DNA from: Pelargonium nanum
Lineage: Eukaryota; Streptophyta; Magnoliopsida; Geraniales; Geraniaceae
DNA length: 24,477 nucleotides
Assembly: GCA_036897485.1 (NCBI GenBank)
Contig: JAYMTF010001291.1
Location: 1-24,477 of the forward strand
Direction of reading: 5' to 3'
A program made the translations under genes and the position numbers. Positions 1 to 9,760 of this stretch are shown in pieces. The notes under the pieces were generated by a model. It was given only the letters and a program-made list of their open reading frames with translations, ran no database searches and was not told the DNA's origin. Position 1 is the stretch's first letter; each line of letters opens with the position of its first letter.

Positions 1-670
1 AGATATAAAAAAATTTATACTTATACATACCAGAAGACAATTTAGCACATTCATAATTACTCTTATTTTCCAGTAATTTTACACAAAACATTTATTTTGC
101 ACCGACATTCTACCTATCGTCAAATATTTCTATGAACATTTTACCTCCACAGGCGTTCAAAGTAAACAAACAAAACAAATAATTGATTAGAATAATGATT
201 CATTGTATTTCATTATAACTGTGCAGAAAAGCGATCTATGAGCTGGAGATCACAATATCTGTTGTGGTTCCAAAGTCGATCCATGCCCATACTTTATAGG
301 CCATATTTAGCTTTGCAAGCTTGCTAGGTTCGCACAGCCTAGCTATACTTCTTCTTCTGTATCACATGCAGAGCTCTAAAAATGGAATTTTGCGGATATT
401 TACGGACTAAAAACAAACCCACATACTTTACTTCAGAATGGGACTCAAACACCAAACTTCACTTTCTCAGCTCTCTCACTAATTTCTCCAAAATGAAATT
501 GCGTGTGCACCACGTCTCGGGGAACGTCATTTTATTTACCTGCAATAGAGCCATGGAATCAAAACGCATAAGAAAATAAAGTATGCTCGTTGAAGACTTT
601 TCACAAGCATGTGGTGTGCATAATATGTTATGAAGGGAGGTTGTGGAGATCATCTCAGGATCAAAAGCCT
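1..670. other. Left-edge flank, no assignable gene
   Basis: AT-rich DNA without a recognisable gene. A 65-codon open frame at 382-579 on the plus strand has no family features I know and no support beyond being open. A pyrimidine-rich stretch ending in CTCAG at about 653-657 could be a 3' splice site for the reading frame that follows, which would make this region intron or upstream flank. I see no TATA box, RNA gene or repeat that I would defend. Confidence 0.4.
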
Positions 671-1108
671 ATGAGCCAGCAGGTCGAGTTCAGAGGGTTT
701 TGGGTCGGAGAGTCGAGCATCCCGGTGCTCGAGCGTCTGTACAAGAAGCACGGAAATGTGGGTGGCGCGTGCAAGCTCAAAGCCGCCACAGCGCGTACCT
801 TCATGATGGAGACACTGGTGCTCGTGATCCGCGTGATGCAAAGGAAAGCGGGAGAGGTGGAGCAAGATGACTTGGAGTTCGTGAGAGCGGCGGAGGCGGA
901 TCTGGAGCTGTGCGGTTTCGCGGTGGGCGGGTGGTTGAGGCCGCGGATTGAGCAGTTGCAGGTGGTGGTTGAGAGGGTCAACAGGAAGTGCGAGTTGGAG
1001 AGGCAGTTGGAGGAGGTGAGGCAGCATTGGGATAGGCTGCAAGCTGAACTTCGGGAATGCCAGAGAGGGCTTGAATTAGACCACAGTGTGGGTTACAATA
1101 TGATATGA
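671..1108 (+). CDS. PEARLI-4 (phospholipase-like) domain protein, short or partial
   Basis: An open frame of 145 codons from the ATG at 671; the frame is open further back to an ATG at 590, but the 27 extra residues look non-conserved. The core starts with FRGFWVGES, then a conserved-looking KHGNVG, a helical stretch, LRPRIEQLQ, and a charged C-terminal coiled coil rich in E, Q and R (about residues 95-135). This order (FRGF.V.E, then KHG, then a long helix) matches the plant PEARLI-4 C-terminal domain as I remember it; its biochemical role is not well established. Base composition is clearly richer in G+C than the flanks, which supports real coding. Full-length relatives are longer, so this may be the last exon of a gene entering from the left (possible acceptor at 653-657) or a trimmed copy. 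An AATAAA lies at 1203-1208, about 95 bases after the stop. Confidence 0.5.
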   Translation: MSQQVEFRGFWVGESSIPVLERLYKKHGNVGGACKLKAATARTFMMETLVLVIRVMQRKAGEVEQDDLEFVRAAEADLELCGFAVGGWLRPRIEQLQVVVERVNRKCELERQLEEVRQHWDRLQAELRECQRGLELDHSVGYNMI

Positions 1109-4000
1109 GAGTGAGAGATCGTTGAGTTTGTTAGTCGTGATAGTTGTCATCTTGTTCACGTGTAATGATATTGATACTTGTTCTAAATATGTTTTAAGTC
1201 CAAATAAATGGAGTTTGGGGTCTTTGAATCTTGAGACGGAAAGGCTCAAGTTGAAAAAACACCTCTAAGCTAGCCTCTAGCATGCATGTGTATGAGAATC
1301 TCTATTGTAAAATAAAAATAACACTAAGAACTAGATAGAGTTTCGAAAAAGAAACGTTAAGAGTTGAAAAGTTTAGCGAAGTGATTAATGGTTCACTTCC
1401 TCTTAAAATGGAAACAAGTACTTATACTTGCAACTATGGGTTGATGACATTTTGTCACGTGGTTGATCTGGTCGATTGTAATGATGAGTCACGTGGTGGG
1501 CTCTTGGCTTGTATTCTAGGCTTCTACTTACCCAGTAGGTGTAATGGAGGTCACGCCAAATTCTAGGGAGCGCCTACCATCTTAGCGTGACATCCCATTG
1601 TCTTACTTGGTTGAAGCGGTTTTGGCCCACCTCTGATAGGTTTGTGCTTGTGTGACTGTTCTGTCGTGGTCTCTTTTTGAGGATGAAAGCCTTTAAAAAT
1701 GAAACTCGAAAATTCTTGATTGGTAGAACGGATCTCAACGCTGTGGTGTGAGGTCTTGCCTCAAGGCTTTGGGGCAGAGCGCAATGCCATTGCCTTGTAT
1801 CCTTGAAACAAGCTTCCCCTCCTGATTTGTTAAGACCCATCATCACCGGACTTTTTTGAATGACGGGGTGGACTCCGAATAACTTTAATTCGTTGTTTAC
1901 CCACATTAATCGAAACATATAGTAATAACTTAATAATGTGTTTTCTTCTCATTGTTTCTCTATCAAGTGCAGCAGTTCAACTAAAGATTTGTTTTTCCAC
2001 TATTAGACTGAATTGAGTTGTTACTACTCTGATCTTATATAAATATCAATCTCTCTCTTTCTTTTCTTGTTTTGGATTTTATCCTCTTAACTGTAATGCC
2101 AATTTTGTGTACCTTAGGTTAATTGTTAGATTCATATGTTACAAAGACTTTTTACCAATGATTATTTTTGCATATATTGATTTTCTGAAATTTGAAATGG
2201 TAAACACATGAGCCTTTCTTCAAATTGGTGCTCTGTGTTTACACATGAATTCGCGGACACATGGATCTTGGCCCACATTTTTACAAATTTTTCCTGAATA
2301 TAATATAGAACTCCCAATCAAAGTTGATATTTTTTTAAAAGAACTTTGAAAATTTAACAATTTATTAATTCAAATTAAACAATAACAATATAAAATTAGA
2401 AGCTTGAAGAGCAATCCACCCAAACAAGTCTGAAAAGAAGTCGATGACCTAACTAATTTGTGGATCCTTCGGTTCACATACCAACCCGCAAACAAAAACT
2501 TTACTCTACCAAATTGAGCCACAATTGCTAACACTTCATGAAAATTCAAACATAAGACACTAGAATCCTTTCCATAAACCAGAATAAGCTGAAGACACTG
2601 AAACCCTCGCCATCTACCTAAAGAGCTCGAACAATTGAGAATGATAACACATGAAATTTAAGATGACCGCATGAAAGTTGCTGCCGACTGCCCCTCGCCA
2701 CTTCCGGGTCTGTCATCTGATTCGGAAGCAAACTCGAAGGTTGATCCGAGGGATCCAACCGAATCACCACACATTCCAAGCCACATTCTCTTTTTCTGCA
2801 ATCGCCACATACCTCTAATTGCCTTACGTACACCCTAATACAAAAAACTCACCGCGAAGCTACGTCGTTGATCCACAAAACCAACAACGCCTTAATTTGC
2901 TATAGAGTAAGAGCTTGTTATCTTAAGGAAAGAGACTGCAATTAGTTATCTGTCAATCCAAGAGAACACTTTCACTCTAAAAATCATACGCAGACATACG
3001 AAAATCCTATGCTTATAAAAAAAAAAGACATACGACTCTCATACAACAGAGAAAGAAGAAACTCTAAATGGTTTTTTCTTATCCTTACAATAAAAAAATT
3101 CAACCCAAAATAAGAATAGTCAACTTTACCTATAAACGAGATGTCGTCGAATACGATGGCACGTGAAAGTCACGAGCGCTCTTACTGCTTACTCGTGACT
3201 ATAGGCTGAAACTGAAACGAAAACTTACAAAACACGCATGTAGTAAACTTATAAATCAAATCTCAACTCTTACATATTGCAATATGTCATAATGTACTAC
3301 AAAATGCTTTTGAAACTATAAAAAATAATGTTCAACACATCGAGATTGGCTTAAGAGAATGCTTAATATGCCTCATAGATGTCATGATAATGAATGACAA
3401 AGCCACAAGTATAAAATTATGATTCGATGTTAATTATTTCAACTAACACCATGACCAGTTCAAAATTTTCACAATTAAATACAAATATTCATTTGGATAT
3501 CGTCAAGAACCAACTTGGCCTTTAGTTACCATTTTTGGTTGAGATTTTTTAGATTCAATTTATTAACCACATGGACAAGAAAATGGGCACATTTGTTAAC
3601 ATTTAAAATATGATTGCTAATTAAGGGCACATTTCTCTTCAGTGATGAGAAAGTGCATTTTTATGTTAATATTAACTTACAAAATTTGGAAAATAAAGTA
3701 TACTTAAGTGCACTAAGAAATTAATTTGGTGACAATGTATTTGAGCCGTATCACAAAATGATTTTACATAATTACCCTTTCTTTTGTATCTTCCGTTCAC
3801 AATGCTCCTTTGTTCTGCATATCCTCGTATATGTTGTTGTCATTGTCATGACTGGAAAAGAATAGTTAAATAGTTTGAGACCTACTGATTTTTTTTTAAA
3901 TTTAAAATTGATTATCATTTAAGATTTTTGCTTGTTTTAAACCTTGTGTGATTTTTTATTTATAACTTTATCCATGTTACCTATTATAATAGATTATAAC
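1109..4000. other. Long AT-rich intergenic region
   Basis: No gene that I can support. 1381-1920 and 2400-2860 are somewhat less AT-rich and have short open frames on either strand (such as 1574-1918 minus and 2618-2833 minus), but none carries a recognisable motif. The second patch, read on the minus strand, runs into an A/T-rich end near 2330 and could be old repeat debris. Two copies of the 10-mer GTCACGTGGT lie at 1454-1463 and 1488-1497, and a 9-bp inverted repeat lies at 3168-3200. The rest is plain AT-rich spacer. Confidence 0.4.
3168..3200. repeat. Perfect 9-bp inverted repeat (hairpin)
   Basis: AGTCACGAG at 3168-3176 is matched exactly by its reverse complement CTCGTGACT at 3192-3200, with a 15-base loop. 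It stands out as GC-richer than its AT-rich surroundings. A CACGTG lies just upstream at about 3160-3165. No gene lies nearby, so a function cannot be assigned. Confidence 0.5.
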
Positions 4001-4299
4001 TGACACGTAAACATTGATCGCCACGCCACCATGCTTAGTTAGACTTAATAGCCACGTTACACCTCTACTTCGCTAACTCTAAATGCCGCGTTTTGTGGCA
4101 CTAAACGCTATTGTTTTCTCTCTAGACGCATTGAAACGCTCCTGTTGTTCTAGACTTCCGAGTAGTCAAAACACAACCCTAATGAGTTTTTGGGAGGAGG
4201 TTGCGGGATGAAGGGGAGGTGTGGGGGTGTTGGAGGGAATGAAGTTTGCAACAACGGCATAAAGGTGGTTTTCGAATCCGATTCACTTTATGTTGTATC

Positions 4300-4552
4300 G
4301 CTTCTTGATTAAAAACTTTGATGACAGTAGGGTTAGTTTATTAGTGGGGGAATTGCTTAGCGCTAAAGACGGTATTGACGTTTTTAATTAATTTATCGCT
4401 CAACGAATCGAATAAACCAAGAGAAAACAAATTTATCCGGTTCATGGCCTAGGAGCACGGGTTGGGGGTTTTGTCCCTCCCGATTGTATCGTGCCCTTTT
4501 TTGAATTCTGAATAATAGAAGTACGTTTGATTTTGAAAAAAAAAAAAAAAAA
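4300..4552 (+). mobile_element. Possible LINE-like 3' end with poly-A tail
   Basis: The plus strand ends in an A17 run at 4536-4552, preceded by T- and A-rich text including AATAATAG. This looks like the 3' end of a plant L1-type LINE or another reverse-transcribed insertion. I see no reverse-transcriptase or endonuclease coding to its left, and I could not find a convincing target-site duplication, so the left limit is arbitrary. A simple A-rich microsatellite is the alternative. Confidence 0.25.
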
Positions 4553-5060
4553 CACTACCAGATTCTGTTCTTGCTTCACTTGCTTGAGCAAACCCTTCAT
4601 CTCAAGATCATCGTCCAACAAGAAAGACTGTGACATCACCGGTGTAAACACACTTCCGGCAGATCCAACGATATTGCTTCTGTAGCGTCGTCGGAAAAAA
4701 CTTCATGCCCTCACTCAGCTTCTTCATCGTCATCGTAGTCTCCGACATGACTTTCAGATGATGATTTGCGATGACTCCACGTGCGATATGCATTTTGTCG
4801 TTCCCATGGTCGGAGTTGTTCTTAACACCATTAACTCCCGGCTCGACGCCAACGATCTTCAACCAGACCCCAACCACACACTCGAACAAATCGGAGACGA
4901 ATTGGATCCAATTTCCCCATCGAATCGGAGAAGAAATCGATGATCTTCAATTCCGCAACACCACCGCGCACGACGTTTACCGCCACAAAAATCCTCCCCC
5001 AAAAAATAATGAATTGCCTGAGAGCGACCCAGTTCCTCATTGCTTTTATTATTATAATAT
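4553..5060. other. CpG-richer patch, possible gene remnant, unassigned
   Basis: From about 4600 to 5040 the sequence has more C, G and CpG than its neighbours, and several open frames overlap in both directions (for example 4771-5079 plus and 4608-4889 minus). None shows a domain or motif that I recognise. The composition suggests decayed coding sequence or a 5' exon of a lost gene, but there is no continuous frame or splice pattern to support a call. Confidence 0.25.
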
Positions 5061-5334
5061 TTTGGGTAGTAAGTACTAATTTTGAAATGTTAAAACCAAA
5101 GTAAAGAGGAATCTGAAGGGTCTCCTATCCTCTAGCAATTCTGAGTTCTCAGGAAAACAAAGCACATCAATAAAAACATCAATCTGATCCCATTTATCTT
5201 AGGTTCATGTAACATTTAATTTTTTTTTCCCTTTCTTGTTCAGTTGTTTTGAATTTTTTGTAATATATAGACACTGATAACATATAACATAACTTTGTGT
5301 GATGCTATTCATTGTTTCAGCTAGTTACTGATTC
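5061..5334 (+). promoter_or_regulatory. 5' flank/leader of CNL gene 1
   Basis: AT-rich flank with TATATA-like text at about 5263-5270. A pyrimidine-rich tract ends in TTTCAG at about 5315-5320, 15 bases before the ATG at 5335, and could be the 3' splice site of a 5'-UTR intron. Pieces of this leader (GAATTCTGAG and GTTCAGTTG) recur upstream of the second CNL near 12030 and 12145, so the ancestral duplication probably included the leader. No transcription start can be fixed from sequence alone. Confidence 0.35.
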
Positions 5335-8300
5335 ATGGCTGAAGCTGTACTAATCCGTGTGGTTGCCAAAGAAATCCTTGACGGAATGATCTCACTTTTC
5401 GCCAAGGAGATCGGGGTTGCTTGGGGTTTCAAGAAAGAGCTGTCAAAGCTTTGTGCTTCAATTACAACGCTTCGACCTTTCTTAGACGATGCGCAGGAGC
5501 GGCAAGTCTCAGAAGCGGCCGTGAAGGTCTGGCTCATCAACCTTACCGATGTAGCTTATATTGCTCGTGATGCTTTGGATGAGATTGCCTACGAGAATCT
5601 CCGTCGCCAGCAAGAAATTCAAGGCAAAATGAACAAAAAGGTGCGCAACTTTTTATCTCGCAACAATCCAATTGCATTCCGTTTGATGATGGCTCGTAAG
5701 ATTAAAGACATCAACATGACCTTGAAAAGCATTCAAGATGAGGCCCAAAGCTTTGGCCTTCAAAACAGGCCATCTTTGCATATTTCTCTTGCTGATGGCA
5801 AAATTATGAAAAAGAGGGAGACACAGTCTTCTTTTGGTGATTATTCCAAAGTTGTGGGAAGGGAAAAGGAGGTGTCTGAGACTGTCCGGTTGTTAACCAA
5901 TCAACAAGCTCATGATCTCTGTGTCTTTGCCATCGTTGGAGCGGCGGGACTTGGGAAAACTACTATTGCTCAGCTTGTCTACAATCACAAGCAGGTCAAA
6001 AAGCTTTTTGATGTCACAATCTGGCTATGCATCTCTGATCAGTTTGAGGTAAAGACCATTTTGAGAAATATGTTAGAGGCACTTTCCGGACAAAACAAAG
6101 GCGAGGAAGTCACCTTGGATTCAATATGTGTCAGTCTTGAGAAAGAATTGAAAGGAAGAAAATATCTTCTTGTCCTTGATGATGTCTGGAATGAGGACTG
6201 TGGAAAGTGGAATAGTCTTAAAGATTGTTTGCTCAGAGAGAACATGAGCAGGGGAAATAAAATCCTTGTAACAACTCGTAGGGGTGGAGTGGCATCAATC
6301 ATGGAAGCAATTGGGAGGGTCGAGTTGGGTATACTGTCTGATGATGATTGTTGGTCTATATTTAAGGAAAACGCATTTAGAACTATGCCAATGACTGAAG
6401 AATTGAGGGATATTGGGTTACATCTTGTGAAAATGTGTCAGGGTGTGCCATTGGCAGCGAAATTACTTGGTGGTGTGATGCAATCTAAAGAAAGAAAACA
6501 AGATTGGTCGTCTATCCAAGAGGATAGAATTTGGAATGTGCCTGGAATGATGAATGAAATTTTACCGGTTCTTAGAATTAGTTATGATCACCTGTCTCCT
6601 CAACCCTTGAAACAATGTTTTGCATATTGTTCTAATTTTCCCAAGGATCATGTGATTGAGAGGGAAAAGTTGGTGCAACTATGGATGGCTGAAGGGTTTC
6701 TTGAGACTCCAAATTATCATCAAGGAAGCAAACTGGAGATGGAGATTGAGATGGAGGATGTAGGCAACGAGTATTTCAATATTTTATTGAAGAACTCCTT
6801 ATTTCAAGCCGGCCAGAAGGATATGTATGGCGAAATTGTTAATTGCAAAATGCACGATCTTGTTCACGATCTTGCATTATCTGTTTATGGAAAGAAATCA
6901 ACATCAAAGTCGCGAACCTTGCTTTTAGAACAACATTGGAAGGAGAAGTTGTTAGTCCCCACAAGTGAACTGAAACACTTACGCTACCTATCCATAGCAG
7001 ATGATTACATTTGGGGGGCACTTCCTCAAGTTATTACCAAACTCTATAACCTGCAGACATTGAGACTGACTGAATGCAAATATTTGGAGAAGCTTCCTCA
7101 AGACCTTCGAAAATTGATCAACCTGAGGCATCTTTGTGTTGATGGTATTCCTAGATGGAATTTGGAAAATCAAATGCCGATCCATATGGGGAAGTTGACT
7201 TGTCTTCAAACATTGCCATTCTTTGTTGTGGGTTCGGGAAGAGGTTATGGAATTGATGAGGTTGGAAGCCTAAAGAAACTTGGGGGCGAGCTGGCCATCT
7301 ATGGTCTTGAGCATGTCAGAGATGGGCATGAAGCTAGGAAAGCAAATATAAGAGAAAAGACAAAGTTGAAGAAGCTGGAATTTAGATGGACTACTTATAG
7401 AAGCAGCTCTGTTGACATTAAAGATCAGGAAGTGTTACACAATCTCCAACCACACGGGAATTTGAAAAGGTTGACAGTTGATGGCTACCAAGGGGGTGGA
7501 TTTCCATCATGGGTGATGAAAATGATAGAGCTTGACAATTTGGTGGAGATCAAATTAAAGCAGTGTGATGAATGTAAAGAAGTTCCGATGCTGGGTCATT
7601 TACCATGCCTTGAGGTTCTTGAAATAGATGGACTGTACAAGGTGAAATGCATAGGAGGAGGTTCTGATGGGTTCAACGGTAGGAGGAGACAGAGGGACCG
7701 TGATAATAATATGGAGATGTCGACCATTACAGGGTTTCCAACATTGAAAAAACTCAAGCTGAAAAACATGATAAACCTTTCGGAATGGAAGGAAATGGAA
7801 GCAGAAGATGATGCTAATCAGCAGCATGTGGCATCTACAAGTACCAGTAGAAGAACTACATTGATGAATGTGCTTCCTTTTCCTTGTCTTGAAGAGTTGG
7901 CTGTGAAGAACTGCCAAAAGTTGCGAACACTCCCAATTAGTCACAATTCTGTATTTCCATCTCTTAAGAAATTGAAAATTGAAGGGATCAAAAGTGGCAG
8001 TCCTCAACTTTGGAAGTTTCTCAGCAAGCTCACTTCTTTGGAATCTCTCTCCATAAAGAAGGTGAAAGAATGGCTGAGGAGTTTACCTTTGGAGATATTG
8101 CAAAATAATAAGAATCTAATTTCTGTTCATATAGAGGAGGTTGGTATTGATTTGCTGTCATTTTTCGATCGTTATTCTTATTATATGAGATTGGGTGTTG
8201 GAGAAGAGCAGCAAGCAGTAGAAGAGCACGAGCCGGAGCCGCTGCAGCAGAAAGCAATAAGTTCAAACAACAGCTTAAGTAGCAGTAGAGACTGGGGCTG

Positions 8301-8988
8301 TTTTACTTCTGTTAGATCACTTGTGATAAGCGAATGTGATAAGCTGAGGTATCTGGCAGAGCAAGTTGACAGTCTTGTTGCTCTTGAGGAGTTGACCATA
8401 ACTAATTGCCACTCTCTGGAATGCATTACTCCCAGCAATAGCATCAAGGGCCTAAAATCTCTTAAGATACTGAATATATGTTGGTGTCCCAGTCTGATCT
8501 CTATTCCAGATTTACGAGATTGCCATGCTCTTTCCTACCTAATGATAAGGAACTGCATAAATCTGACTAGTATTGATGGAGATATAAGCTACCTCCCCAG
8601 GTTGAGGATGTTGGGAATGGGTCCCTTCTCGAATGAGCTTGATTGTTTCCCTGGTTTCTCCTCCAACAATTGTTCTTCTTCTTTAGAGGCAGAGATACAA
8701 CAACAACATCAACAACAGTTTGTGTCCCTTGAATCACTATGGTTGGGGGGTTGGCCAAAGCTCAAGTCTTTACCAGACCAACTTCAAAATGCCACTCATT
8801 TATATTCTCTGACAATAAATGGATTTGATGGAATTATGGAATTGCCAGAGTGGGTGTCCAACTTGTCATCTCTCCGACAACTATACCTTGGCAGCTGCAA
8901 CAATCTTGTCACTCTACCTCCGGTGGAAGTCGTGCAACGTCTCTCCAGTTTGAAAATTGAAAACTGTCCTCATTTGCAGGACAGATAA
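5335..8988 (+). CDS. CC-NB-ARC-LRR disease resistance protein (RGA-like CNL), intact
   Basis: A single 1217-codon exon starting at MAEAVL, the usual start of this family. It is probably an intracellular receptor that senses pathogen effectors and triggers hypersensitive defence. Order: Rx-type coiled coil (1-150) with an EDVID-region variant ARDALDE at 77-83; NB-ARC with P-loop GAAGLGKTT (202-210), RNBS-A WLCIS (about 231-235), kinase-2 LVLDDVW (279-285), RNBS-B ILVTTR, GLPL-type GVPLAAK (370-376), [16 protein letters not shown] (428-438) and MHDLVHDLA (506-514); then about 670 residues of LRRs from about 546. An acidic, Ser- and Gln-rich loop (about 953-985) interrupts the LRRs, and a Q/H tract encoded by CAA/CAT repeats lies at 8698-8718. 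All nucleotide-binding and MHD residues are present, so it looks functional. After the stop, TTCAG|GTATTG at 9030-9040 could be a 3'-UTR splice donor. Its tandem paralog starts at 12297. The family assignment is very secure; the pathogen recognised is unknown. Confidence 0.95.
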   Translation: MAEAVLIRVVAKEILDGMISLFAKEIGVAWGFKKELSKLCASITTLRPFLDDAQERQVSEAAVKVWLINLTDVAYIARDALDEIAYENLRRQQEIQGKMNKKVRNFLSRNNPIAFRLMMARKIKDINMTLKSIQDEAQSFGLQNRPSLHISLADGKIMKKRETQSSFGDYSKVVGREKEVSETVRLLTNQQAHDLCVFAIVGAAGLGKTTIAQLVYNHKQVKKLFDVTIWLCISDQFEVKTILRNMLEALSGQNKGEEVTLDSICVSLEKELKGRKYLLVLDDVWNEDCGKWNSLKDCLLRENMSRGNKILVTTRRGGVASIMEAIGRVELGILSDDDCWSIFKENAFRTMPMTEELRDIGLHLVKMCQGVPLAAKLLGGVMQSKERKQDWSSIQEDRIWNVPGMMNEILPVLRISYDHLSPQPLKQCFAYCSNFPKDHVIEREKLVQLWMAEGFLETPNYHQGSKLEMEIEMEDVGNEYFNILLKNSLFQAGQKDMYGEIVNCKMHDLVHDLALSVYGKKSTSKSRTLLLEQHWKEKLLVPTSELKHLRYLSIADDYIWGALPQVITKLYNLQTLRLTECKYLEKLPQDLRKLINLRHLCVDGIPRWNLENQMPIHMGKLTCLQTLPFFVVGSGRGYGIDEVGSLKKLGGELAIYGLEHVRDGHEARKANIREKTKLKKLEFRWTTYRSSSVDIKDQEVLHNLQPHGNLKRLTVDGYQGGGFPSWVMKMIELDNLVEIKLKQCDECKEVPMLGHLPCLEVLEIDGLYKVKCIGGGSDGFNGRRRQRDRDNNMEMSTITGFPTLKKLKLKNMINLSEWKEMEAEDDANQQHVASTSTSRRTTLMNVLPFPCLEELAVKNCQKLRTLPISHNSVFPSLKKLKIEGIKSGSPQLWKFLSKLTSLESLSIKKVKEWLRSLPLEILQNNKNLISVHIEEVGIDLLSFFDRYSYYMRLGVGEEQQAVEEHEPEPLQQKAISSNNSLSSSRDWGCFTSVRSLVISECDKLRYLAEQVDSLVALEELTITNCHSLECITPSNSIKGLKSLKILNICWCPSLISIPDLRDCHALSYLMIRNCINLTSIDGDISYLPRLRMLGMGPFSNELDCFPGFSSNNCSSSLEAEIQQQHQQQFVSLESLWLGGWPKLKSLPDQLQNATHLYSLTINGFDGIMELPEWVSNLSSLRQLYLGSCNNLVTLPPVEVVQRLSSLKIENCPHLQDR
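8311..8529 (+). repeat. Single-copy 219-nt LRR block in CNL 1
   Basis: This in-frame 73-residue LRR block runs from VRSLVISEC to the start of the next equivalent repeat (LSYLMIRNC) at 8530. It is the single-copy counterpart of a block that occurs twice in tandem in the downstream paralog (15121-15339 and 15340-15558). It contains the hallmark LECITPSNS and LISIPDL segments. It is listed as the reference for that duplication. Confidence 0.7.
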
Positions 8989-9486
8989 TGCTATCAGAGG
9001 AGATGGGCCCTTCAAGATTGTGTTCTTCATTCAGGTATTGATTTCCTTATCTTTTACATTACTTATGTGCTAAAATGTTGTGAATAATTTTCTAACTGTT
9101 TGTGCCGATGATCATTTGAAGGAGAGTGTTCCACTGCACATATTTAATTTAGCTGCACCATGATAATCAATAGCATTTGATTCAGTTGAATTGTTTGTGA
9201 GATCATTGTTAGTTTTGTTGGTTGATTGAGTAGTACAACTAATCCAACCTTAATTAATTTTCAAGTCTCATTAACATCGTAATATCTCTTTTATTTTCTT
9301 GTTTGGATTTTCAGTCCAATAGCTCAAGTCATGCTAAATTACAATTCAATCCACAAATGAACTGAACATTTGGGCGGTCACATTGACAAATACATGACAA
9401 AATTATAATAGAACTAGTTTATGTTCGTGTGTTCTGTCTTCCGTGGGTCATGATAATCTATTTGTGATAAATTGAATTATAATTTT

Positions 9487-9530
9487 CACTACTAGAAAAC
9501 AGTGGTTTAGCGACGTTGAAGGTATATTCA
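9487..9530 (+). mobile_element. CACTA (CMC/En-Spm) transposon terminus-like sequence
   Basis: CACTACTAGAAAAC at 9487-9500, followed by GGTTTAGCGACG, matches the typical plant CACTA DNA transposon end: CACTA, then an A-rich stretch, then a TTTAGCGAC-type subterminal motif. I did not find the matching inverted end, a 3-bp target duplication or a transposase frame nearby. It is therefore best read as one surviving end or a fragment. A chance match is possible but less likely given the combined motif. Confidence 0.45.
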
Positions 9531-9628
9531 TTGAACTGTCTTAGTGTGTACCTTCTTCACTTAAGAATACCATATGCTTCTTTAATTAATTTGTGACTAA
9601 TTTTTATATTCTATTGTGTTTGGTTCAG

Positions 9629-9760
9629 GGTAAGGCCTACTGGAACCGTTCCTTGTACAATGAGGAGGTCATGCGTGAAGCTTTTGCGAAGAAGTGCAGA
9701 GAGCTACGTACGTTGGAGGCTCCATCTGTGCCGTGGTGCACTTTTCTCGCATGGTACATG
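9629..9760 (+). pseudogene. Orphan exon-like reading frame, unrecognised
   Basis: A stretch beginning after GGTTCAG (a plausible 3' splice site) encodes about 43 residues starting GKAYWNRSLYNEEV and containing KKCRELRTLEAPSVPWC. A GCATG|GTACAT donor-like site follows near 9753. Its amino-acid make-up (charged, with W and P) and lower AT content look like real protein sequence, unlike the surroundings, but I cannot place it in a family. It starts about 140 bases after the CACTA-like end, so it may be a transposon exon, a gene fragment captured by one, or an alternative 3' exon for CNL 1. It has no clear start codon of its own within the exon. Confidence 0.3.

Noticed and set aside
382-579. 65-codon plus-strand open frame
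   Set aside because: No family features, AT-rich, overlapped by an equally open minus-strand frame; likely chance.
1574-1918. 114-codon minus-strand open frame
   Set aside because: No recognisable motif, and no promoter or splice context; may be old repeat but not supportable as a gene.
4442-4651. Minus-strand frame with a poly-Phe stretch
   Set aside because: The poly-Phe is just the A17 run read backwards.
6039-6302. Minus-strand frame inside CNL 1 with a near copy at 12974-13273 in CNL 2
   Set aside because: Its apparent conservation is a shadow of the conserved NB-ARC coding on the other strand.
7600-8007. 135-codon minus-strand frame within CNL 1
   Set aside because: Antisense shadow of LRR coding; no independent features.
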